A stretch of DNA of 64,000 nt from Flaviflagellibacter rhizophilus. Its GTDB lineage: Bacteria; Pseudomonadota; Alphaproteobacteria; Rhizobiales; Methylopilaceae. Every line of letters begins with the position of its first letter. The first letter of the stretch is position 1. Shown here piece after piece: positions 57,345-64,000 of this stretch. The DNA lies in assembly GCF_033898525.1 (NCBI RefSeq), contig NZ_JAXAFJ010000013.1, positions 19,110 to 83,109 of the forward strand, read 5' to 3'. The notes under the pieces are model-generated. The model was not told where the DNA came from, did no database searches, and saw nothing but the letters and a program-made list of their open reading frames with translations. A program made the position numbers and the translations under genes.

Positions 57345-57845
57345 ATGCGGCTTCTCACCACCCTTGGCGTCCTGCTGGCGCTCTGCGCCCCGGCTCTCGC
57401 CGAGGACGATCCTGAATTGATCTTCAAGAAAAGCACCGTGTTCCGGATGTTCTCCCCGGATGCGAAGCTCGCGGTCTACGCCATCGACGATCCGCTGATC
57501 GAGAATGTGGCCTGCCACTTCACGCTGCCCGAAGTGGGCGGCTGGAAGGGCTGGGCGGGACTTGCCGAGGAAGCGTCCGACGTGTCGCTCGCGTGCCGGC
57601 AGACCGGGCCGATCGCCATCAAGGGCAAATTCAAGCAGGGCGAGGAAGCCTTTCGCGAGCGCCGCTCGATCTTCTTCAAGAAGGTTCAGATCGTCCGGGG
57701 CTGTGATGCGAAGCGCAATGTGCTGGTTTATCTGATGTACACGGACAAGCTGATCGAGGGATCGCCCAAGAACTCGACCTCAGCCGTGCCCATCATGCCG
57801 TGGGGAACGCAGGAAGGTCCCCGCTGCGGCGATTTTCTGGAGTAG
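57345..57845 (+). CDS. CreA family protein
   Basis: 166 aa, signal peptide 1-19 (ending ALA). Core LIFKKSTVFRMFSPDAKLAVYAIDDP, the VACHFT and SLACRQTGP cysteines and FFKKVQIVRGCD match CreA. Periplasmic, function unknown. 3 nt before the esterase gene. Confidence 0.88.
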   Translation: MRLLTTLGVLLALCAPALAEDDPELIFKKSTVFRMFSPDAKLAVYAIDDPLIENVACHFTLPEVGGWKGWAGLAEEASDVSLACRQTGPIAIKGKFKQGEEAFRERRSIFFKKVQIVRGCDAKRNVLVYLMYTDKLIEGSPKNSTSAVPIMPWGTQEGPRCGDFLE

Positions 57846-57848
57846 CCG

Positions 57849-58493
57849 ATGCACCTTGATGGCCCCCGCCTCGCCGCCGCCAGCGGCACGACCCGTTCGC
57901 TCGTCATCTTCCTGCACGGCTATGGTGCCGATGGGAACGATCTGATCGGTCTCGGCTCCGAATGGGCGCAGCGCCTGCCGGACACCGAGTTCGTCTCGCC
58001 GCACGCGCCCGAGGATTGCCTGCAGAACCCTCAGGGCAAGCAATGGTGGGATCTCAGCCTGCGCAGCGAAGAAGAGCGGTGGAACGGGGTGAGGGGTGCC
58101 GGCCCCGTGCTCGACGCCTTCATCGACGAGGAGATGCAGCGCACGGGCCTGCCCGCAGGCAAGGTGGCGCTCGTCGGCTTCAGCCAGGGCACCATGATGG
58201 CGCTGCATGTGGGCTTGAGGCGCGCCGAGCCGCTCGCCGGCATCATCGGCTTCGCGGGGACTTTGGCGGGGCGTGAGCATCTTGCTGGAGACATCAAGTC
58301 CCGACCTCCGGTGCTGCTGGCGCACGGCACCATGGATCAGGTCATCCCCGTGGATGCGCTTGTCGCCACGGTTGAGACGCTGGCCGAGAATGATGTGCCT
58401 CGTCGCTGGCACGTCGCGCATGGCATGGCGCATGGCATCGACCGCAAGGGTCTGGCGCTTGGTGCTGATTTTCTTGTCGAGCACCTGGGCTAG
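57849..58493 (+). CDS. Phospholipase/carboxylesterase family hydrolase
   Basis: 214-aa alpha/beta hydrolase. Oxyanion FLHGYGADGNDL near 17, nucleophile GFSQGTMM, HGTMDQVIP with the acid, and MAHGID with the catalytic His. Family Abhydrolase_2; substrate unknown. It follows creA with 3 nt between. Confidence 0.9.
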   Translation: MHLDGPRLAAASGTTRSLVIFLHGYGADGNDLIGLGSEWAQRLPDTEFVSPHAPEDCLQNPQGKQWWDLSLRSEEERWNGVRGAGPVLDAFIDEEMQRTGLPAGKVALVGFSQGTMMALHVGLRRAEPLAGIIGFAGTLAGREHLAGDIKSRPPVLLAHGTMDQVIPVDALVATVETLAENDVPRRWHVAHGMAHGIDRKGLALGADFLVEHLG

Positions 58494-58523
58494 ACAGCTT
58501 CCGCACGACGGGGAGAAGGGGCG

Positions 58524-58826
58524 ATGCTCAGGTCACTGCGGACATGTTTCCTGCTGGCGGCGTCGGCGCTGATGGCGCCGGCCGCGTCCGCTCACCCGCC
58601 TGCGGAACTGCAGAGCTATGTCGGCGCACGCGCGGGCCAGGCCGAATTGGGGATCGCCCGTCTCGGCTACGTCAACAAGATCCGGAACTACTGGTGGCAT
58701 CCACGCGACGCCATCTGCGTGAAGTTCACGGTGTCGCAGGGGCGCTACCGCGCGATCGACATCGTCAAGCCTTCGGCGTGCGGAATAGCGTTGAAGGCGC
58801 TGCGTTCCGGAGACACCTCAAGGTAG
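58524..58826 (+). CDS. Small secreted protein of unknown function
   Basis: 100 aa with signal peptide (about 1-23, ASA cleavage). Mature part has NYWWHPRDAICVKFTVSQGRY with two Cys further apart, which could form a disulphide. No family recognised. GGGGAGAAGGGG lies upstream as a ribosome site. Confidence 0.6.
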   Translation: MLRSLRTCFLLAASALMAPAASAHPPAELQSYVGARAGQAELGIARLGYVNKIRNYWWHPRDAICVKFTVSQGRYRAIDIVKPSACGIALKALRSGDTSR

Positions 58827-58916
58827 CCTCTGCCGGGGGCTTCACAAGACGGACACACAAATCCTAGACTGTCCCAGTGCGTCGGCTGGGCGCCGGCGCA
58901 TAGACCGGAGCGCTGG

Positions 58917-59474
58917 GTGACGATGCACGTCTCTCCCGAAGCATGTCCTGCCCTCGTCCTGAACGCGGACTACCGTCCGTTGTCCTACTACCCGCTGTCG
59001 CTCTGGTCCTGGCAGGATGCCACTAAGGCCATCTTCCTCGACCGCGTGAACGTGCTCTCGCACTATGACCGGGTGGTGCGCAGCCCCACCTTCGAGATGC
59101 GGCTGCCCTCGGTGGTCTGCCTCAAAAGCTATGTGAAGCCCTCGCGCAATCCGGCTTTCACGCGATTCAACGTGTTCCTGCGCGACCGTTTCACCTGCCA
59201 GTACTGCGGCTCGCACGAAGAATTGACCTTCGACCATGTGATCCCGCGCTCGCGCGGCGGCCAGACGACCTGGGAGAACGTCGTCGCGGCATGCTCGCCC
59301 TGCAATCTGCGCAAGGGCGCGGCACTGCCCCAGCATTGCGGGATGCTGCCGGCGCAGATGCCCTATCCGCCGACCGTCAACGACCTGCACCGCAACGGGC
59401 GGCTGTTCCCGCCCAATTACCTGCACGATTCCTGGCTCGACTACCTGTACTGGGACACCGAGCTGGAGCCGTAG
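58917..59474 (+). CDS. HNH endonuclease family protein
   Basis: 185 aa. N-terminal ALVLNADYRPLSYYPLS, then an HNH domain with CXXC (CQYCG), LTFDHVIPRSRGG, NVVAACSPCNLRKG. The zinc-finger Cys pairs are intact. Common in alphaproteobacteria; the biological role is unclear. GTG 58917 is preferred because GGAG lies 6 nt upstream. It overlaps the convergent dsbB by 34 nt. Confidence 0.9.
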   Translation: MTMHVSPEACPALVLNADYRPLSYYPLSLWSWQDATKAIFLDRVNVLSHYDRVVRSPTFEMRLPSVVCLKSYVKPSRNPAFTRFNVFLRDRFTCQYCGSHEELTFDHVIPRSRGGQTTWENVVAACSPCNLRKGAALPQHCGMLPAQMPYPPTVNDLHRNGRLFPPNYLHDSWLDYLYWDTELEP

Positions 59475-59959
59475 GGCCGACGGCCGAGCAGGCCCACCCC
59501 GGACATCAGCGCAACCACGGCACTCGCGACCATGTTCCAGCCGGCGAACGACAGGCCGAGGAAGTGCCAGGGCGCCGCGTCGCAGGCCACCACGCGGGTG
59601 CGCTTCAGGTCCTCGATCAGGCTGCCGGTGCTGGGGCCCGCTGCGCCCGCTCCGCAACTGGTCGGTCCCGGCCAGAAGTGCCATTCCACGCCGGCATGGT
59701 AGAGGCCGAGCGCCGCATTGGCGGCAAAGACGAGAAGCAGAACGGCGAGCCCGGCCTTCACCAGACCCGAGGGCAGCCTTGTCCCACCGGCCGCGAGTAC
59801 GGCCGCAAGGGGGATGCCGACATAATAGGCCCAGCGCTGCCACAGGCACATCTGGCACGGCACATAGCCGAAGACATGCTGGAAGATGAGCGCCGCGCCC
59901 AGAGCAGCGCAGGCGACAAGCAGGATCAGCAATGGTGCGGCGCGGGCGATAAGGGGCAT
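59441..59959 (-). CDS. dsbB: Disulphide bond formation protein B
   Basis: Reoxidises DsbA and passes electrons to quinones. About 172 aa with four membrane helices. Redox pairs PCQMC (near 35) and SCGAG...VVAC are present. ATG 59959 chosen; ATG 59980 would add seven residues. DsbA is not in this window. Confidence 0.92.
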   Translation of the reverse strand: MPLIARAAPLLILLVACAALGAALIFQHVFGYVPCQMCLWQRWAYYVGIPLAAVLAAGGTRLPSGLVKAGLAVLLLVFAANAALGLYHAGVEWHFWPGPTSCGAGAAGPSTGSLIEDLKRTRVVACDAAPWHFLGLSFAGWNMVASAVVALMSGVGLLGRRPYGSSSVSQYR

Positions 59960-60033
59960 GGTCACACCAGGGATTGGCATTCGACCGGCAGCCACCAACC
60001 GGTGAGCCGCCGCGTCAGGGAGCTTCCGGTGCT

Positions 60034-60153
60034 CTAGCGCCTCACGATCGGCTCGTCCATCGCGCGGCAGGACGCCATCTGCAGGTACTGGACTTCGAAA
60101 CCGAGGCCATGGCAGAAGATGCCGCCGATATTCAGTTTTCGCTCCGGCTGCAT
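60034..60153 (-). CDS. Possible 39-aa peptide upstream of dsbB
   Basis: Frame MQPERKLNIGGIFCHG... ending EPIVRR. About 84% of third codon bases are G or C, as in real genes here. But the ATG lies in TATAAT, which may instead be a promoter -10, and there is no ribosome site. An in-frame ATG at 60192 is also possible. No family recognised. Confidence 0.25.
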   Translation of the reverse strand: MQPERKLNIGGIFCHGLGFEVQYLQMASCRAMDEPIVRR

Positions 60154-60192
60154 TATAGGTGCAGTGAGCGCCGGACCGGATCGGCGGCACAT

Positions 60193-60277
60193 GCGGGTGT
60201 GGTGGAATTGGTAGACGCGCCGGACTCAAAATCCGGTTCCGAAAGGAGTGCCGGTTCGACCCCGGCCACCCGCACCA
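60193..60277 (+). tRNA. tRNA-Leu (anticodon CAA)
   Basis: 85 nt with long variable arm. Acceptor GCGGGTG pairs with CACCCGC, anticodon stem CCGGA/TCCGG with loop CTCAAAA, T-arm GGTTCGACCCC, and encoded CCA at 60275-60277. Reads UUG codons. Confidence 0.97.
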
Positions 60278-60337
60278 TCCTTCTTTATCGAGCAGAGCCG
60301 AGCCGTTGGCAGCGCGCCTTGCCGCAACTGCGACGAC

Positions 60338-61462
60338 CTATCGGCGCGCACGCAAAGTGATGCGCGTAAGCTCGGAAGGCCGGCCGAGGCGAAGCGCGAA
60401 GCCCGGCCAAAGCGCGGTGCCGTTGCTGACATAGAGCGTCATGTCACCGACCGCGTATCGGCCCGATACGAACCCGTTGTTGGCGCGCGCAACAAGCCGG
60501 TCCAGCCCCACGAGCATGCCCCCATGGGTGTGGCCGGATAGCTGGAGCGCAACGCCGCGCGCCGCCGCATCCGGTGCGTTCCTTGGCTGATGATCGAGAA
60601 GGAGGATCGGTACGCCGGCCGGTGCCCCCGCAAGAGCCGTTGCGAGGTCCGGCCCCGCGTGACCGGTAGCGCGAGCGGATCGGTCCGTGACACCCGCCAG
60701 GACGAGACGACCGTCGCCGCGAGCCAGCACGGCATGCGCGTTCGGCAGCATGCGGATGCCAAGGCCTGTCAGGCGATCCATCCAGGCTGGATAATCGAAA
60801 AAGTACTCGTGATTTCCGGGGACGGCGTAGACTCCGTCGGGCGCGAGCAGATCCCGCAGCGGCACCACGTCTTCACGACGCATCTCGACGGAGCCGTCTA
60901 TGAAATCTCCCGATATGACGATGAGATCGGCGCCTGCGCCGTTCGCCCGCTCAACCGTGGCTGCTGTCCATTCTGCCGCGAACAGCCCGCTGATGTGGAG
61001 ATCGGTCAGCTGCAGCACCTTGTAGCCGTCGAACTGCGGGGGCAGGCCGGCGATGGCGACCTCGACATCCTTGATCGGCGGAACACGGATCGCGTTGCCA
61101 ACACAGAACGCCGCCAGCAGCGCCGCGATGGCTGCTGCCGCATAGCGGATGCTGTCCGGAGCGCTCATGGTGCGCCAGCGCGCCGCCATGGCAGCCAGTG
61201 TTCCCAGGTCGAGCAACACCTGCAGGGCTGCGAGGAACAGGATCGCCCCGAAGCTCCAGTTGAAGGCGATGACGATCGCGCGCGGGAACTCGGGTGCGAA
61301 CACCGATCCGGAGGAGAGCCGGCTCCACAGATGGTATTGCGAGGCGACGAGCAGCAGCACTGCCATCGCGCCCTTCACCCAGAAGGGCAGCGACAATGGC
61401 CACAACCAGCGAACGATCACCAGCAAGGACGGAACGGCCACGACAAGGCTAGAGATCGTCAT
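60338..61462 (-). CDS. Membrane-anchored metallophosphoesterase
   Basis: 374 aa. Four N-terminal membrane helices (about 1-135), then a calcineurin-like domain with LTDLHISG, GDFID, GNHEYF, LDHQP and GHTHGG metal motifs. YaeI-like; substrate unknown, with UDP-diacylglucosamine possible from family resemblance. 60 nt from tRNA-Leu. Confidence 0.88.
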   Translation of the reverse strand: MTISSLVVAVPSLLVIVRWLWPLSLPFWVKGAMAVLLLVASQYHLWSRLSSGSVFAPEFPRAIVIAFNWSFGAILFLAALQVLLDLGTLAAMAARWRTMSAPDSIRYAAAAIAALLAAFCVGNAIRVPPIKDVEVAIAGLPPQFDGYKVLQLTDLHISGLFAAEWTAATVERANGAGADLIVISGDFIDGSVEMRREDVVPLRDLLAPDGVYAVPGNHEYFFDYPAWMDRLTGLGIRMLPNAHAVLARGDGRLVLAGVTDRSARATGHAGPDLATALAGAPAGVPILLLDHQPRNAPDAAARGVALQLSGHTHGGMLVGLDRLVARANNGFVSGRYAVGDMTLYVSNGTALWPGFALRLGRPSELTRITLRARR

Positions 61463-61544
61463 ACTCCGGGTGCGGGCGGGATTGCGAAGGCATGGCGTCC
61501 TTCGTTGCCGATTAGCAAGCAGTAAGCCGCGTCTTCAGGCGACC

Positions 61545-63857
61545 TCACATCAACGTGTCGAGTGTGATCGGAAGCTCGCGCACGCGTTTACCGGTCGCAT
61601 TGAACACCGCATTGGCCACGGCGGCCGCCACGCCGGTGATGCCGATCTCGCCGATGCCGCGTGCGCCGAGCGGCGAGCGGGGATCGGGAATGCCTGTCCA
61701 CATGACCTCGATTTCGGGAACGTCGAGATGCGCGGGGACGTGATAGTCGGCAAGGGTGGGATTCATGATCCGGCCGCTGCGTTCGTCCAGCAGCGTCTCC
61801 TCCATCAGCGCCAGGCCAAGGCCCATGATCATGCCGCCGCGGAACTGGCTGGCGGCGGTCTTCGGGTTCAGGATCGCGCCGCAATCGAAGGAGCCGAGCA
61901 GCCGGTCGACCCGCACCTCGCCGGTCACGTCGCTCACCCTGAGTTCGCAGAACACGGCCGAGGTGCTGTGCATCGTGTGCTTGAAGAACTCGAGCGGCGG
62001 CGTGCCCGTGGCGGTCACAACGACCTCGTCGCGATTGGCGCGGTCAAGGATCGATGCGTAACTTTCATGGCGGGACGGATCGGCGGTGCTGGCGATCCCT
62101 TCCCGCTCAAGTCGCACCTCTCCGGCGCGCAGGCCTGCGAGCGGGCTGCTGTTGCCGGCCAGCCGCAAGAGCTCTCCCGTCAGCTTCTCGGCCGCAACGA
62201 TGATCGAGCCGGCGATGGAGACGGTCTGCGCGGATCCGCCGGCCATCGGAGCGGCTGGAAGATCGGAATCGCCCATGGCGAAGCGCACCGCCTCCATCGG
62301 TAGGCCAAGCCGGTCGGCCGCGTGCTGGACCTGCACCGTTGCCGTTCCCATCCCCATGTCCTGCGCAGAGCAGGCGACAAGCGCGGTGCCATCGCGGTGC
62401 AGGGTGATGCGCACCGCAGCGCCGGGCATCCGGACATAAGGGAAGCTGCCGCTCGCACAGCCCATCCCGATGCGCCACTCGCCTTCACGTCGGGTGCCCG
62501 GAACCGGATCGCGCCGATCCCAGCCAAAACGGCTCGCGCCATCGCGATAGGCCTGGTCCAGCGCGTGCTGCGAGAACGCGACCCCTGTGATCGGATGGCT
62601 GTCGGGCAGGTTGCGCAGCCGCAGCTCGATGGGATCCATCCCCATCGCATGCGCCAGTTCATCCACCGCGCTTTCCACCGCGAAGGTGCCGACCGCCTCG
62701 CCCGGCGCGCGCATGAAGGTGTTGGCGACGATGGCCAGATCGAGATGGCGCTGGAGAAACTCGAAGCTCTTCGCGCTGTACAGCGCCCGCGTTCCCAGCG
62801 TGTAAGCCTCCGGGCTTGCGCTATAGGTCGGCATGACCGAGTAGCCGGTGTGCACCAGCGCGGTGAAGTTGCCCTCCGCGTCGGCGCCGATCGCCACGCG
62901 CTGCTCGGTCGGGCTGCGTCCTCCGATGATCCGGTAGACGCTTTCGCGGCTCAGCATCAGCCGCAGCGGGCGGCCGACCATCCGCGCGGCCGCGACTGCG
63001 ACGATCTGGTGATCCCAGAATCCCTTGGCTCCGAAGCCGCCACCCACGAACGGCGACAGGACACGCACCTTCTCGCGCTTCAGCCCGAAAATCTTGGCAA
63101 GCGTGGCGGCGGTCGGCGCGATCATCTGTGTCGCGTCGTGGACGTTCAGAGCATCGCCATCCCACGCCACGGTCAGCCCGTGCAGTTCGATGGCGTTGTG
63201 GTTCTGCCCCGGTGTTCGATAGATCGCGTCTACGCTGTGCGCGCTGCCCGCCAATTCCCGCTCGGGATTGCCGACGGTGCAATGGTTGGCGTCGATGATC
63301 AGTGACGGAATGATCCGGGCATCCGGCTTGGCGGCGTCGAACCGGGTCGGCGCCGCCGTTTCGGCATAGTCGATGCGCAGGAGCGTCGCGGCATGATCGG
63401 CCTGCTCCTGGGTCTCGGCAACCACCATGGCGACGATCTGCCCGTTATAGTGGACCCTGTCGTCCTGCATGATGGGGAGGCTGCTGTTGCCCACCGCCGT
63501 AGGATCGGTGATGGCGATCAAGGCGGGGCTGGCGACCCGCGGCATGTTCCGGTGCGTGACGACGTGAAGGACGCCCGGCGCGTGCTCGGCCATTCCCGTG
63601 TCGAGGGCAGTGATCCGTCCCCGCGTGATGGTGGCGTGGACAAGCGCGCCGTAGCACAGCCCCTCCATCGCAACCTCGGCGGCGAAGCGCGCGCCGCCCG
63701 TCACCTTCTCCGGCCCGTCGAGCCGCGATGCCTGCCGCCCGATTGCCGCCCGGCGTTCGATCAGCGGATCGGGCTTGCCGCCGGGCAGCCATTGGCCGGG
63801 CACCCAGCCGATGGCTGTGCGGACAGAGCTGATGATGAAGTTCTGCACATTGCTCAT
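61545..63857 (-). CDS. Molybdopterin-binding subunit of xanthine/aldehyde dehydrogenase family
   Basis: 770-aa large subunit of a three-part molybdenum hydroxylase. Moco-contact PFVGGGFGAKG near 265 and the catalytic Glu in GARGIGEIGITG near 741. Length and the separate FAD subunit resemble the PaoC/YagR type, so the substrate is probably an aldehyde or aromatic, not proven. It overlaps the FAD subunit by 4 nt. Confidence 0.92.
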   Translation of the reverse strand: MSNVQNFIISSVRTAIGWVPGQWLPGGKPDPLIERRAAIGRQASRLDGPEKVTGGARFAAEVAMEGLCYGALVHATITRGRITALDTGMAEHAPGVLHVVTHRNMPRVASPALIAITDPTAVGNSSLPIMQDDRVHYNGQIVAMVVAETQEQADHAATLLRIDYAETAAPTRFDAAKPDARIIPSLIIDANHCTVGNPERELAGSAHSVDAIYRTPGQNHNAIELHGLTVAWDGDALNVHDATQMIAPTAATLAKIFGLKREKVRVLSPFVGGGFGAKGFWDHQIVAVAAARMVGRPLRLMLSRESVYRIIGGRSPTEQRVAIGADAEGNFTALVHTGYSVMPTYSASPEAYTLGTRALYSAKSFEFLQRHLDLAIVANTFMRAPGEAVGTFAVESAVDELAHAMGMDPIELRLRNLPDSHPITGVAFSQHALDQAYRDGASRFGWDRRDPVPGTRREGEWRIGMGCASGSFPYVRMPGAAVRITLHRDGTALVACSAQDMGMGTATVQVQHAADRLGLPMEAVRFAMGDSDLPAAPMAGGSAQTVSIAGSIIVAAEKLTGELLRLAGNSSPLAGLRAGEVRLEREGIASTADPSRHESYASILDRANRDEVVVTATGTPPLEFFKHTMHSTSAVFCELRVSDVTGEVRVDRLLGSFDCGAILNPKTAASQFRGGMIMGLGLALMEETLLDERSGRIMNPTLADYHVPAHLDVPEIEVMWTGIPDPRSPLGARGIGEIGITGVAAAVANAVFNATGKRVRELPITLDTLM

Positions 63858-64000
63858 TGTCCGGCCTCCGCCAGTTCGGTGAGGACGGCACACAGCGTCC
63901 GCTGCGCAAGCTCGACCTTGAAGCCATTGGCGGATTGCGGCCGCGCGTCGGCCATCTCGGCCGCCGCGGCGTCGGCGAACGCCTGCGGGCTGGCGGGCCC
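63854..64000 (-). CDS. FAD-binding subunit of the molybdenum hydroxylase, C-terminal 48 residues
   Basis: Minus-strand frame running off the window edge, ending GFKVELAQRTLCAVL...AEAGQ. The FKVELAQRTL end is typical of the FAD subunit (PaoB/YagS type). TGA overlaps the large-subunit ATG as ATGA. The rest is outside the window. Confidence 0.85.
   Translation of the reverse strand, partial: GPASPQAFADAAAAEMADARPQSANGFKVELAQRTLCAVLTELAEAGQ

Overview
This is a gene-dense, high-GC chromosomal stretch from an alphaproteobacterium. The class is supported by several independent features: a hemE-linked replication origin with a CtrA box, parS sites buried in mnmE/mnmG/rsmG beside parAB, the PhyR-NepR-EcfG general stress system, and TimA/MltA/SecB synteny. 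A Sphingomonadales-like lineage is the best guess, because the stress locus carries a PhyP-like degenerate kinase and hemE is followed by hemJ. The order is not proven from sequence alone. Nearly everything is core genome. I see no transposon, prophage, CRISPR array or toxin/defence island.

Layout. 1-4.35 kb (minus): histidine operon hisB-DUF2628-hisH-hisA-hisF-hisE followed by coaA, almost every junction a 4-nt overlap. 4.5-6.6 kb (plus): hslVU protease and a 28-codon membrane peptide. 6.6-12.4 kb: smr, mltA, timA, dnaQ, coaE, aroE and maf on the minus strand, with secB on the plus strand. 12.42-12.70 kb: putative oriC, from which genes diverge. 12.7-21.3 kb (plus): hemE-hemJ-rho-mnmE-mnmG-rsmG-parA-parB with three parS sites. 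21.5-25.7 kb (minus): leuS-lptE-holA. 25.8-33 kb: yggS, a cNMP-binding protein, an OmpR-type regulator, an L,D-transpeptidase, xthA, lolA and ftsK. 33-38.9 kb: amtB-glnK behind a sigma-54 promoter, tesB, ubiH, trm112, a Lon-N protein and cnoX. 39-44 kb: GNAT, ppa, folD, DUF167, yggT, tRNA-Ala, a GGDEF/EAL protein and rpmF. 44-49.5 kb: mtgA, ispG, a Fur-family regulator, glk, an RluA-type synthase and a lipid kinase. 49.5-54 kb: general stress locus (phyP-like, ecfG, nepR, phyR) and a PRC-barrel protein. 54-64 kb: transporter, gluQ, alkA, DUF4334, creA, esterase, HNH, dsbB, tRNA-Leu, phosphoesterase, and a molybdenum hydroxylase operon cut by the window end.

The central theme is the origin-proximal replication and segregation module. 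A CtrA box (TTAA-N7-TTAA) and DnaA-box-like sites lie between maf and hemE, genes run outward on both sides, and parS sites follow at about 3.2, 4.5 and 6.4 kb. The parA gene is broken only by an assembly fault: an exact 103-bp duplication flanking a single N. Removing 104 nt restores a 267-aa ParA.

The second theme is stress and nitrogen control. The nepR-ecfG operon has a perfect EcfG-type promoter, and glnK-amtB has a near-consensus sigma-54 promoter. The kinase-like protein next to ecfG has lost ATP-binding residues, which fits a phosphatase (PhyP) role. Unexplained items worth checking are a possible small RNA with C-rich loops downstream of lolA, the small membrane peptide after hslU with an EcfG-like promoter, and alternative hairpins upstream of glnK.
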